Positions 49,973 through 59,464 of a stretch of 64,000 nt of DNA are shown piece after piece (the stretch's first letter is position 1; each line of letters begins with the position of its first letter). The position numbers and the translations under genes are program-made. Source of the DNA: Paenibacillus oryzisoli (GTDB lineage: Bacteria > Bacillota > Bacilli > Paenibacillales > NBRC-103111); the NCBI RefSeq assembly GCF_001653565.1, contig NZ_LYPB01000090.1, positions 1 through 64,000 of the forward strand, written 5' to 3'. The notes under the pieces were generated by a model. The model saw nothing but the letters and a program-made list of their open reading frames with translations, was not told where the DNA came from and searched no databases.

Positions 49973-52372
49973 ATGAGGCTTTTATTTCAAAGTCCCGCTA
50001 AAGAATGGACTGAAGCGCTGCCAATTGGTAACGGTCGAATGGGCGCCATGATTTTCGGTGGAATCGAGGTAGAAAAGATTCAATTAAACGAAGACACACT
50101 CTGGTCGGGTGGGCCAAAAGACTGGAATAACCCGCGTGCCAAGGAAGTGCTGCCGGAGGTACGTCGTCTCTTGGCGGAAGGTAGATATGCAGATGCTGAC
50201 CAAATGTGTAAGGAGATGTTAGGGCCGTACACGCAATCCTATTTGCCATTTGGCGATCTTACACTTGTATTTGAACATGGAGATATCGCGCAATCGTATA
50301 AACGTGAGCTGGATTTGCAGGAAGGCGTATCTCGGGTCGAGTACCAGATCGGTCATGTAATGTACACACGAGAGATGTTTGCTTCCAACCCCAGTCAGGT
50401 TATTGCCCTTCGTCTGCAGTCCAGCCAAGCCGGTTCGCTGCATTTTACCGCGCGTCTGGATAGCCTATTGCGTGCTAGTATGATCCAGGAGAATGGTCAA
50501 TGGATCATTCGTGGGAAGGCACCGGTGCAGGTGGCGCCAAGCTATTATCCTGTTGATCAACCAATTGTATACGAAGATCAAGAGGATGGAGAGGCGATGT
50601 CTTTCGTAGGTCGACTCGCGATTGTTATGGATGATGGGTACATCCATGCAGACCAAGCTGGTTTGCATGTTCGAGGAGCCACGAGTGTCACGCTTTACTT
50701 CAGTGCGGCAACAAGTTTTAATGGCTTTAATCGCTCTCCGGGCAGAGAAGGTAGAGATCCACTAGCTATTACAGAAACATATTTGACGGAAGCGATGCAG
50801 CATTCTTATATGGAGCTTCGCAATAAGCATGTCCACGATTATCGCAGCTTGTTTGATAGAGTTAACATTCAACTTGGGAAGACGATCAGTCCTGCCGATA
50901 TGCCAACAGACCAACGAATTTCTGAGTTTGGGGCTCAGGATCCGGGCTTAGTAGAATTATTATTTCAGTATGGCCGATATTTGATGATCGCCAGTTCACG
51001 CGAGGGGACGCAGCCTGCTAACCTGCAGGGGATTTGGAATAAGGAGACAAGACCGCCGTGGAGCAGCAATTATACATTGAACATCAATACGGAGATGAAC
51101 TATTGGCTCGCAGAAACTTGCAACCTACCTGAATGCCATGGCCCGCTGCTCGACTTTATTGGGAATTTATCGGTTAACGGGAAGAGCACCGCAGAGATCA
51201 ATTACGGTGTCCGTGGTTGGACAGCGCATCACAATTCAGACATTTGGGCTCAGAGTGCACCCGTAGGCGATTATGGACATGGCGATCCGGTTTGGGCATA
51301 TTGGCCAATGGGCGGTGTCTGGCTTAGTCAGCATCTCTGGGAACATTTCGCCTTTGGCAGAGACAAGGTGTACCTAAGTGAGAGAGCATATCCAATCATG
51401 AAGGAAGCTGCATTGTTTTGTTTGGATTGGCTCATTAAGGATCAGGAAGGATATCTTGTCACAGCTCCTTCCACGTCGCCGGAGCATAAATTTGTTAGTT
51501 GTGACGGTGAGAAAGCAGCTGTAAGCGTAGCTTCGACGATGGACTTATCATTGATCTGGGATTTGTTTTCGAATTGCTTGGAAGCTGCTGAAGTACTGCA
51601 TGTCGATGAGGATTTCAGATCCGAGCTCTCGATGGCGAGAAGTAAGCTATTCCCACTGAAAATTGGACAGTTTGGACAACTTCAGGAATGGTCTAGCGAT
51701 TTCGAGGAAGAGGACATGAATCACCGTCATGTCTCACATTTGTTCGGCGTATACCCTGGACGCCAAATTAATGGAGAGGTTACGCCCGATTTGTATGAGG
51801 CGGCGCGTACATCATTAAATAGACGCGGAGACGAGGGGACTGGTTGGAGTCTCGGTTGGAAAATAGGCTTATGGGCCCGTTTCCAAGATGGTAATCGCGC
51901 GGAACGGCTTATCTATAATATGTTGCAGCTCGTGAAGCCGGACAAGTGGGTCTCACAGAGGGGCGGGGTTTATGCCAACATGTTTGGAGCGCACCCGCCA
52001 TTTCAAATCGATGGCAATTTTGCTGCTACAGCTGGCATATCGGAATTGTTGCTGCAGTCTCATAAAGGTTTTCTTCACTTGCTTCCAGCGCTTCCCGATA
52101 CTTGGGTCTCCGGTTCTATTAACGGTTTGCGGGCGCGTGGAGGGTTCACGGTCAATTTACGCTGGGAAAGCAGTAGTCTGAGCGAAGCGACGATCGAATC
52201 TTTGAATGGCGAACCGTGTACGATTCATTCTCGCATACCGGTACTGGTATTGGATGAAGAGGGGCGACAAGTTACTTTTCAATCATTGGAACATTCAGGT
52301 TGTATTACATTTACTACATGTACTGGATCTAAGTACAAGATCGTACCGCAATGGTCAGGTTCCAACAATTGA
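49973..52372 (+). CDS. Glycoside hydrolase family 95 (alpha-L-fucosidase-like)
   Basis: 799 residues, no signal peptide, so probably cytoplasmic. The N-terminal domain has the GH95 signature [19 protein letters not shown] and [11 protein letters not shown]. The helical toroid contains [13 protein letters not shown] and NINTEMNYW with Asn370 and Asn372, matching the Asn pair that in GH95 enzymes helps activate water. GH95 includes inverting alpha-1,2-L-fucosidases and alpha-L-galactosidases; which one cannot be told. It has its own terminator, ahead of an LplB/LplC importer. Confidence 0.9.
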   Translation: MRLLFQSPAKEWTEALPIGNGRMGAMIFGGIEVEKIQLNEDTLWSGGPKDWNNPRAKEVLPEVRRLLAEGRYADADQMCKEMLGPYTQSYLPFGDLTLVFEHGDIAQSYKRELDLQEGVSRVEYQIGHVMYTREMFASNPSQVIALRLQSSQAGSLHFTARLDSLLRASMIQENGQWIIRGKAPVQVAPSYYPVDQPIVYEDQEDGEAMSFVGRLAIVMDDGYIHADQAGLHVRGATSVTLYFSAATSFNGFNRSPGREGRDPLAITETYLTEAMQHSYMELRNKHVHDYRSLFDRVNIQLGKTISPADMPTDQRISEFGAQDPGLVELLFQYGRYLMIASSREGTQPANLQGIWNKETRPPWSSNYTLNINTEMNYWLAETCNLPECHGPLLDFIGNLSVNGKSTAEINYGVRGWTAHHNSDIWAQSAPVGDYGHGDPVWAYWPMGGVWLSQHLWEHFAFGRDKVYLSERAYPIMKEAALFCLDWLIKDQEGYLVTAPSTSPEHKFVSCDGEKAAVSVASTMDLSLIWDLFSNCLEAAEVLHVDEDFRSELSMARSKLFPLKIGQFGQLQEWSSDFEEEDMNHRHVSHLFGVYPGRQINGEVTPDLYEAARTSLNRRGDEGTGWSLGWKIGLWARFQDGNRAERLIYNMLQLVKPDKWVSQRGGVYANMFGAHPPFQIDGNFAATAGISELLLQSHKGFLHLLPALPDTWVSGSINGLRARGGFTVNLRWESSSLSEATIESLNGEPCTIHSRIPVLVLDEEGRQVTFQSLEHSGCITFTTCTGSKYKIVPQWSGSNN

Positions 52373-52417
52373 GAGTAAATTATTGAAGCAGACTGTCTGT
52401 GGTATACATGCTTGAAG

Positions 52418-52461
52418 CAAAGGCGAACTCCCCTAAGAGGTAAGGGGGAGCTCGCCTTTTG
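52418..52461 (+). terminator. Terminator after the GH95 gene
   Basis: AAAGGCGA-CTCCCC and GGGGAG-TCGCCTTTT form a long stem with single bulged bases and a T tail. Confidence 0.85.
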
Positions 52462-52619
52462 TACATACGATAGTCCCGTAAAGAAAGAAGAAAATCCTGA
52501 GTAATCTGGCAGATAATGACCCAATGAATTTATAGTTTCTTCTATAATATTTTAAGGGTTTTTCCTATAAAAACTTATATCATAGGGTTATAAGATTAAA
52601 GTAAAGGAGTGAGGCAAAC

Positions 52620-53585
52620 ATGAATGGGAATATAATTAAAACTCCTGACATCCAGATGACTCAAAGTGAGCGAAGTGCTTTCCGACTAAAACGACGAAGA
52701 AGGCTGAAGCAGAACATTCCTTTGTTTATCATGCTGGTTCCTGTTATTGCTTACTATATTTTATTCAAATATTGGCCTATGGGCGGACTTGTTATCGCTT
52801 TCAAGAATTATAACTTTGCTGATGGTATTTTAGGAAGTCCATGGGTAGGACTGAAGAATTTCCACATTCTCTTCTCAAGCTCGAATACGCTCCAAATTTT
52901 GTGGAATACGTTTTGGTTGAGTTTTCTGAGTTTGGTATTTGGGTTCCCAATGCCGATATTCCTTGCAATCTTGCTGAATGAGGTGAGGAAATCTTGGTTC
53001 AAACGATGGGTGCAAACCATTGTCTATCTACCGCATTTCTTCTCATGGGTTATTGTTTCCGGTATCGTATTAGAACTATTCGCAACTGATTACGGCTCAA
53101 TCAATAAGGTGCTCGGCCTCTTTGGAATTGAACCGATTACTTTCCTGTATGAGTCCAAATCTTGGTTAGCCATTTTTGTTGGATCAGGGGTTTGGAAGGA
53201 AATGGGTTTCAGTACCATCATTTATCTAGCTGCACTTACGACTATTGATCCCTCTCTCTATGAATCAGCTGCCATGGATGGGGCTACAAAGTGGCGGCAA
53301 ATGTGGCACGTAACAATTCCTGGTATTCGTCACACAATTATCTTATTACTTATATTAGCAATGGGCAAGATTATGGAAGTAGGATTTGACCAAGTCTATA
53401 ACTTACAGAATGCTGGAGTTTCGGATGTGTCAGAAGTTATAAGTACGTATATTTATAAAATTGGCTTAGGAAATGCACAGTTTAGTTTAACGACAGCCAT
53501 GGGATTTTTTGAATCCATCATTAGTTGCAGTCTTGTACTTATAGCAAATCGAATTGCTAGAAAATTTGATCAAGCACTCTTCTAG
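52620..53585 (+). CDS. lplB: ABC sugar importer permease (LplB-like)
   Basis: 321 residues, six membrane segments. LplB-type features are VIAYYILFKYWPMGGLVIAF, FKNYNFADGILGSPWVGLKN and the ATPase-docking loop LYESAAMDGATKWRQMWHV. AAAGGAGTGAGG precedes the ATG. It begins an importer unit with the second permease (45 bp) and a binding lipoprotein. A TATAAT box lies at 52543-52548. Confidence 0.92.
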   Translation: MNGNIIKTPDIQMTQSERSAFRLKRRRRLKQNIPLFIMLVPVIAYYILFKYWPMGGLVIAFKNYNFADGILGSPWVGLKNFHILFSSSNTLQILWNTFWLSFLSLVFGFPMPIFLAILLNEVRKSWFKRWVQTIVYLPHFFSWVIVSGIVLELFATDYGSINKVLGLFGIEPITFLYESKSWLAIFVGSGVWKEMGFSTIIYLAALTTIDPSLYESAAMDGATKWRQMWHVTIPGIRHTIILLLILAMGKIMEVGFDQVYNLQNAGVSDVSEVISTYIYKIGLGNAQFSLTTAMGFFESIISCSLVLIANRIARKFDQALF

Positions 53586-53630
53586 CATCACCTATACATC
53601 AGGTTCGACATTCGTGGAAGGAGGATTAGT

Positions 53631-54503
53631 ATGAAAGCGACAAACGGCGAAAAAATATTTTATGCCATCAATTATCTAGTGCTCGCATTAATCGCCCTAA
53701 CGTGTATTCTCCCATTTATTCATATCATAGCGCTATCTCTAAGTGAGCGTTCGGCCGTTGAATCTGGTCATGTCTTCTTCTGGCCTGTCGGTATAGAGTT
53801 AACAGCCTATAAAATATTCTTCCTCGCCAGCCCTGCTGTGAGTGCTTTTAAAAATAGTATTATTATTACTGTGATTGGTGTGGCATTGAGTTTGTTGGGT
53901 ACGATACTAGCAGCGTATCCGTTGTCAAGATCATATCTGATGGGGAGACGGTATCTGGTTCTAGGTATGGTGTTTACTATGCTGTTCTCGGGAGGGTTGA
54001 TTCCTACCTATCTCGTGATTAAGAGTATGCACCTTATTGACTCCTATTGGGCATTGTGGCTTTCAGGCTTCATCAGTACGTACAATATGCTTCTTATGAA
54101 AAGTTATTTCGAGAATATTCCCTATGAAGTGCAGGAAGCTGCACGAATTGATGGGTGTAACGATACTTCCTTACTTATTCGGATCATCTTGCCGCTCTCA
54201 CTTCCCATGCTGGCAACCCTTGCGTTATTCTATGGCATTGGCTTCTGGAATTCGTTTATGAACGTTCTCATGTACATCAATAAAGGTGAATTGATGAATT
54301 TAACCGTAGTTGTCCAAGGGATGCTGCAAAAAAATGACTTGCTGAACTCTCCTTCGCTTAATATTCAGGAACAGCAAACCGTTGCTACGGAGATGGTGAA
54401 AGCTGTCGGTGTCGTCGTTATGGTTGTACCGATGCTGGTCGTATATCCATTCTTGCAAAAGTATTTTGTCAAGGGTGTTATGCTTGGATCGGTTAAGGGT
54501 TAA
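53631..54503 (+). CDS. lplC: ABC sugar importer permease (LplC-like)
   Basis: 290 residues, six membrane segments, of the LplC/YtcP type. The docking loop is EVQEAARIDGCNDTSLLIRI, and MLFSGGLIPTYLVIKSM and the C-terminal FVKGVMLGSVKG are family hallmarks. GGAAGGAGG precedes the ATG. No ATPase gene is present in the locus. Confidence 0.92.
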   Translation: MKATNGEKIFYAINYLVLALIALTCILPFIHIIALSLSERSAVESGHVFFWPVGIELTAYKIFFLASPAVSAFKNSIIITVIGVALSLLGTILAAYPLSRSYLMGRRYLVLGMVFTMLFSGGLIPTYLVIKSMHLIDSYWALWLSGFISTYNMLLMKSYFENIPYEVQEAARIDGCNDTSLLIRIILPLSLPMLATLALFYGIGFWNSFMNVLMYINKGELMNLTVVVQGMLQKNDLLNSPSLNIQEQQTVATEMVKAVGVVVMVVPMLVVYPFLQKYFVKGVMLGSVKG

Positions 54504-54565
54504 TGAAACAGGTGTTCCCGTTTCTCAAAACGTTATAATAAAAAATTTGTAGGGGGAAAATGCAC

Positions 54566-56242
54566 ATGGAAAACAAGAAGTTATTGCTTGGCGTATCAGT
54601 AGGGGTTGTGGCACTAGGGGCGACATTAGTAGGTTGCAGCAGTGATAAAAAAGCAGAAGAAGCGTCAAAAGCACCAACGTCTTCAAGCGCAACTACTGCG
54701 GCAACACCAGCTAAACGTGGGGATGTATCGGTGACGATTTATGATCGTGGAAGCGTACCAGCTTCCGAAGGTACTTACGAAGATAATCGTTGGACCAAGT
54801 TCATTAACCAAAATGGACCTGCCAATGTAAAGCAAGTTCCAATTCTACGCAGCGATTCTACGAAAAAGTTAAATGTTCTTTTCGCTTCCGGTTCTGCTCC
54901 CGATATCATCAATGAGTACAATACACCGTTCAGAGGCAGTTTGTATGATCAAAAACAATTGATGCCAATTGACAATATTTTACAATACATGCCTGAATAC
55001 TCGAAATTACTTGCCCAATATCCACAATTGAAAAAAGCAGGGACAAAACCTGACGGTAAATTGTACGAGATCGGTAAAGTAAAAGAAGCGACAGCTGCTC
55101 ACATTCTTTACATCCGTACCGACTGGTTGAAGAAGCTGAATCTTTCTATGCCGACAACAACGGAAGAATTATATAACGTTGCGAAAGCGTTTGTTGAGCA
55201 AGATCCAGACGGCAATGGCAAGAAAGATACGTACGGCATGAACATGAGTACGTATTCGGAGCAAGCGCTCAATGAGATTTTCGGTGAAAGTTCTTCAGCA
55301 ACATTGCTTGCTTGGGATATTAAAGATGGCAAAGTTGTTCGTGCATGGGACAAAGAACAAGCTTCCCTTACGTTTAAGAAGAGTCTCTATGATGCTGGCA
55401 TCGTAGACAAAGACTATATTAATGATAAAGACGGCAACAAGGCCAAACAAGACTTCCTAAATGGTAAAATGGGAATTTTTGTTAGATTCTCTGCGGACCT
55501 TGAATTATCTACTTTCAAAAAGAACAATCCTAATGGTGAAGTGGCGCCACTCGGCTACCCGAAATCACCGATGGGAACATTCACGGGAGCAATCGATAAT
55601 CCTATTCAAATGACAACCGTTGTGAATGCCAAGGCAAAGGACCCAGAAGCGGTAGGCCGCTATCTTGACTTCATGATGAAGCCGGAAACTGCGCGTAAGA
55701 TAATCTATGGCGACGAAGGCACGCACTGGAAGAAAGGCGTAAACGGCTGTCCGCAAATTCTTGATCCGGAGAAGCACAAAAATGAGGTTTTATACGCTTT
55801 GGATTACGCGATGTTCTTCTCATCAGGTGTTGATAAATGTAACTATGCATTGGCTCCTCTATCCAATCCTGATTTGTTACCTGAACAAAAAGCTCAATTG
55901 GAATTGTTCAAAGCTGCTCAGAAGATTTACTTCGATCCAGCAAGAGAGTATCCAGGTATTACACTAGGAGATCATATGCCAGTATATCCTGCTGATCTTC
56001 AAGTTATTAATACAACCATTCTTAAAGAGAAAAACGATCTATTCGTTAAAGCGATCCTTAGCGGTTCCAAATATTCCGCAGATCAAGCGATTAGCGATGC
56101 AAAAGCAGCTTGGGATAAAGCAGGCGGCAAACAGCTTGAAGATTTCATGAACAAATGGTATGCAGAGAATAAAGATACAGCATTCCTAGCTAAAGATGCG
56201 AAAGAAATCATCAAACAACAAATGGAATTTGTAAACAAGTAA
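54566..56242 (+). CDS. Sugar-binding lipoprotein of the LplBC importer
   Basis: 558 residues. A lipoprotein signal ends in ATLVGC with Cys24, followed by a Ser/Thr/Ala-rich linker and a large family 1 solute-binding protein typical of LplA-like oligosaccharide receptors. The calcium-site-like DPDGNGKKDTYGM stretch is present. AGGGGG is 9 nt before the ATG at 54566 but only 3 nt before the alternative ATG at 54560. The ligand is probably a uronate-containing or branched oligosaccharide judging from downstream genes (inference). Confidence 0.9.
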   Translation: MENKKLLLGVSVGVVALGATLVGCSSDKKAEEASKAPTSSSATTAATPAKRGDVSVTIYDRGSVPASEGTYEDNRWTKFINQNGPANVKQVPILRSDSTKKLNVLFASGSAPDIINEYNTPFRGSLYDQKQLMPIDNILQYMPEYSKLLAQYPQLKKAGTKPDGKLYEIGKVKEATAAHILYIRTDWLKKLNLSMPTTTEELYNVAKAFVEQDPDGNGKKDTYGMNMSTYSEQALNEIFGESSSATLLAWDIKDGKVVRAWDKEQASLTFKKSLYDAGIVDKDYINDKDGNKAKQDFLNGKMGIFVRFSADLELSTFKKNNPNGEVAPLGYPKSPMGTFTGAIDNPIQMTTVVNAKAKDPEAVGRYLDFMMKPETARKIIYGDEGTHWKKGVNGCPQILDPEKHKNEVLYALDYAMFFSSGVDKCNYALAPLSNPDLLPEQKAQLELFKAAQKIYFDPAREYPGITLGDHMPVYPADLQVINTTILKEKNDLFVKAILSGSKYSADQAISDAKAAWDKAGGKQLEDFMNKWYAENKDTAFLAKDAKEIIKQQMEFVNK

Positions 56243-56257
56243 TCGTACCTTAGAGGA

Positions 56258-56311
56258 GCTGGATTTCGATACGGAGTGCCTGCACATGCAGGTCTCTCAT
56301 CGAAGTCCAGC
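56258..56311 (+). terminator. Large stem-loop between binding protein and downstream operon
   Basis: GCTGGATTTCGAT (56258-56270) pairs with ATCGAAGTCCAGC (56299-56311), enclosing an inner palindrome CCTGCACATGCAGG (56279-56292); the following tail is T-rich (TCTTCTTT). It may terminate partially or protect the upstream binding-protein mRNA. Confidence 0.6.
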
Positions 56312-56362
56312 ATCTTCTTTAAATAGGCAGATAATAGTTGTACATCGTGGGGGGAACCAACA

Positions 56363-57442
56363 GTGAATAAAGTGAAAGTAGCGATCATTGGTTGTGGTGG
56401 TATTGCAACGGGGAAGCATTTACCTAGCTTGAGCAAAATTGAAGAGGTTGAAATTACGGGGTTCTTCGATATTCGTCGGGAGAGTGCAAGCAAGGCGGCT
56501 GAGAAATTTGGCGCACCTGGAGCCATCGTCTACGATGATTTCCGCGAATTACTCGCAGATCCAACGATTGACGTCGTTCATATTTGTACACCGAATGACA
56601 CACATGCTGAAATCTCGATTGCTGCAATGGAAGCAGGCAAGCATGTCATGTGCGAGAAGCCGATGGCGAAAACAGCAGCAGATGCGCGTCGTATGGTGGA
56701 AGCTGCTAAACGTACAGGTAAGAAATTAACAATTGGTTATAACAATCGCTTTCGCGCTGACAGCCAACATTTGAAACGAGTGATTGAGGATGGGGATTTG
56801 GGTGAGATTTATTATGCCAAAGCTCATGCCATTCGCCGACGTGGCGTTCCCACTTGGGGTGTATTCTTGGATGAAGAGAAGCAAGGCGGCGGGCCGCTGA
56901 TTGATATTGGTACACATGCACTCGATTTAACGCTGTGGCTAATGAATAACTATGAACCTAAGGTGGTGCTGGGCACCGCTTATCATAAACTTTCACGTAA
57001 GGAACATGCGGCCAATTCTTGGGGACCTTGGGATCCAGCGAAGTTCAAGGTTGAGGATTCGGCTTTTGCCATGATCGTTATGAAGAATGGTGCAACGATT
57101 ATGGTGGAAGCGAGCTGGGCGCTGAATACACTCGATACGAAGGAAGCGAAAACTACCCTTTGCGGAACAGAGGGCGGCGCTGATATGCAAGATGGCTTAC
57201 GTATTAATGGTGAAAAGCATAGCCGACTTTATGTAAACCACATGCAATTCGTAGCGAAAGGCGCAGATTTCTATGAAGGTAAGAAAGAAACAATGCAGGA
57301 TAAAGAAATTCGCTTATGGATTCATGCCATTATCAATGATACAGAACCAGTCGTAACACCTGAACAATCCTGTGTTGTGTCTGAGATTCTTGAAGCGATC
57401 TATGAATCGAATCGAACGGGGAAAGCTGTCTATTTTGATTGA
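56363..57442 (+). CDS. Gfo/Idh/MocA-family oxidoreductase
   Basis: 359 residues, NAD(P)-dependent sugar dehydrogenase family. Rossmann start VAIIGCGGIATGKHLPSL, CEKPMAK near 100, and the GGGPLIDIGTHALDLTLW stretch carrying the presumed catalytic His region. GTGGGGGGAA precedes a start codon read here as GTG (GTGAATAAA). First gene of a tightly packed operon continuing to 63459. With the second oxidoreductase and isomerase it could run a keto-sugar route. Confidence 0.9.
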   Translation: MNKVKVAIIGCGGIATGKHLPSLSKIEEVEITGFFDIRRESASKAAEKFGAPGAIVYDDFRELLADPTIDVVHICTPNDTHAEISIAAMEAGKHVMCEKPMAKTAADARRMVEAAKRTGKKLTIGYNNRFRADSQHLKRVIEDGDLGEIYYAKAHAIRRRGVPTWGVFLDEEKQGGGPLIDIGTHALDLTLWLMNNYEPKVVLGTAYHKLSRKEHAANSWGPWDPAKFKVEDSAFAMIVMKNGATIMVEASWALNTLDTKEAKTTLCGTEGGADMQDGLRINGEKHSRLYVNHMQFVAKGADFYEGKKETMQDKEIRLWIHAIINDTEPVVTPEQSCVVSEILEAIYESNRTGKAVYFD

Positions 57443-57469
57443 AAAATAAGAAAAGAGGGCAGTCGAACG

Positions 57470-58489
57470 ATGATAAAAGTGGCGATGTTGAGCTTCTGGC
57501 ACGTCCATGCCAAAGATTATGCACGTCTTGCTGGCGAACATGTGGATACCGAAATTGTAGCGGTTTGGGACGAAATTGAGGTGCGAGGCCGAGAAAAAGC
57601 GGCGGAACTCCGTGTTCCTTTTTACGGAAACTTAGATGAGCTTCTGAGAAATCCTGAAATTGACGCAGTCATTGTAGGTACAGCTACCAATCGACATCAT
57701 GAGGTCATTATCGCAGCCGCAAGAGCTGGTAAGCATATTTTCACAGAAAAAGTTGTAGCTACGACGACCAAAGAATGCCAAGAAATACTTAACGTAGTCG
57801 AGGAAACAGGGGTTAAGCTAACCGTGTCCTTACCGCGTCTTTATATGGGATTCGCACAAGCAGCGTTAACTTGTATTCGCGACGGTCTTCTTGGAACGAT
57901 AACTACTGTACGAATACGGCTTGCACATAACGGTGCATTGCGAACAGAGAAACATCCAGACGGCGCACTTCCATCCCATTTCTTCAACTTAGAGCAATGC
58001 GGTGGTGGGGCATTGATGGATCTAGGATGTCATCCCATGTACTTAACTCGTTTGTTTCTGGGATTACCCGAAAGTGTAAGCGCAAGCTTCGGCTATATTA
58101 CCAATCGTGAAGTCGAAGATAGTGCGGTAGTCACATTACGTTATCCAAGTGGTGCACTGGGTATAGTGGAAGCGGGGTTCGTTAATAGCTATTCGCAATT
58201 CGATATGGAGATTCAAGGAACAGAAGGTAATCTTATGTATGCCCGAACCGATGACAAATTACGCATTCGCAGCTCCAAAATGTCAGGAGAAGCAACTACA
58301 GGGTGGCAAGAAGTGACGAATTTACCCAAACTCCCTTCCGCTTTCGAGCAATGGATATCGCATATTCAAATGGGAACGACGGCGACAGAGAATATTGGGC
58401 TTGCTTATGATTTAACCCGTTTAATGGAAGCATCCACCTTATCTGCACGATATGGTGCTATCATGAAGCTGAGTGACCTTTCAGAATAA
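57470..58489 (+). CDS. Gfo/Idh/MocA-family oxidoreductase, second copy
   Basis: 339 residues. It differs clearly from its neighbour: the dinucleotide-binding start is VAMLSFWHVHAKDYARL, without the GxGxxG glycines, and the EKP motif reads FTEKVVA. The later GGGALMDLGCHPMYLTRLF stretch is preserved. Loss of the glycine-rich loop also occurs in other family members starting with a SFWHxH motif, so activity is still possible. AAAGAGGG lies upstream of the ATG, 27 bp after the previous gene. Confidence 0.87.
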   Translation: MIKVAMLSFWHVHAKDYARLAGEHVDTEIVAVWDEIEVRGREKAAELRVPFYGNLDELLRNPEIDAVIVGTATNRHHEVIIAAARAGKHIFTEKVVATTTKECQEILNVVEETGVKLTVSLPRLYMGFAQAALTCIRDGLLGTITTVRIRLAHNGALRTEKHPDGALPSHFFNLEQCGGGALMDLGCHPMYLTRLFLGLPESVSASFGYITNREVEDSAVVTLRYPSGALGIVEAGFVNSYSQFDMEIQGTEGNLMYARTDDKLRIRSSKMSGEATTGWQEVTNLPKLPSAFEQWISHIQMGTTATENIGLAYDLTRLMEASTLSARYGAIMKLSDLSE

Positions 58490-58506
58490 AACCAGGAGGT
58501 AGAGAC

Positions 58507-59454
58507 ATGATCGATAAAGGGGAATATTCGTTTTCAACGTGTTGGAACATTAAGAAGCATACCGTAGGACGTAGCATGATTGAGGAAATTAAAGAGCTGG
58601 GCTTTCGTAATGTCGAGCTTAACTATAATGTGACAGAAGAAATGATGACAACGATTGATCCTATGATTGAAAGGGGAGAAATCGGTGTATCCAGTGTACA
58701 CAACGTATTCCCATTCATCAACGATAAGGACTATGATACAGACTCCGTCATGCTGGGGTTTGATGATGAAGCGAAGCGCAAGCGTTCTGTCGAGTTGCTT
58801 ATCCGATCTATGGAATATGCCAATCGCTATGGAGCCAAAGCTGTAGTCGTGCATCCAGGGGAAGTACCTTTTGACTATAATATTGATGTGGATTTAAAAA
58901 AGCTGTATCGAGACTACGGTAAGGATTCGCCAGAGTATCAGAAATTGTGGAGCGTCATGATTGAAAGACGGGATCGCTTAAGTCCCCTGTATACACAGAG
59001 GATTCAAGAAAGTTTAGAGACAGTGAGCGAGCATGCGGCTCGAAAAGGTTGGAATGTCGCGATCGGCATTGAGACTCGCTCCAGATCGTATCAGATGCCT
59101 TCCTTGATGGAGGCAAAGACGATCTGTGAGAACCTGGCGGGCAGCCCTGTGTACTTATGGTACGATATCGGCCATGCGATGATGATGGATCGAATGGGCT
59201 TATACGATAATCTCAAAGAGCTGCAAGAAGTGCAGAAATATATTTATGGTGTCCACATCCATGAAACACTGGAACTTGCCGATCACTGGTGTCCCTATGT
59301 CCACAGCAAGGATTTGAACTATTTCGACCATTTCCTAGAAGCCATCGATTATGCCAAAGTGAAAGTATATGAACTCAAAGCGCTGTGTGAGCCAAATGAA
59401 ATTCATGAGAGTCACAACCTCATCACCAGTAAAATTGCGGCTAGGAAAGGGTAA
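58507..59454 (+). CDS. Sugar phosphate isomerase/epimerase-type TIM barrel protein
   Basis: 315 residues of the xylose-isomerase-like TIM-barrel superfamily. Candidate metal ligands lie in VVVHPGEVPF, IGIETRSRSYQMPS, WYDIGHAMMM and GVHIHETLELADH. AGGAGGTAGAG precedes the ATG. It is in the same operon as two Gfo/Idh oxidoreductases, a pairing known from 3-keto-glycoside pathways such as E. coli YcjR/YcjS (analogy only). Confidence 0.88.
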   Translation: MIDKGEYSFSTCWNIKKHTVGRSMIEEIKELGFRNVELNYNVTEEMMTTIDPMIERGEIGVSSVHNVFPFINDKDYDTDSVMLGFDDEAKRKRSVELLIRSMEYANRYGAKAVVVHPGEVPFDYNIDVDLKKLYRDYGKDSPEYQKLWSVMIERRDRLSPLYTQRIQESLETVSEHAARKGWNVAIGIETRSRSYQMPSLMEAKTICENLAGSPVYLWYDIGHAMMMDRMGLYDNLKELQEVQKYIYGVHIHETLELADHWCPYVHSKDLNYFDHFLEAIDYAKVKVYELKALCEPNEIHESHNLITSKIAARKG

Positions 59455-59464
59455 GGTGATCTAC

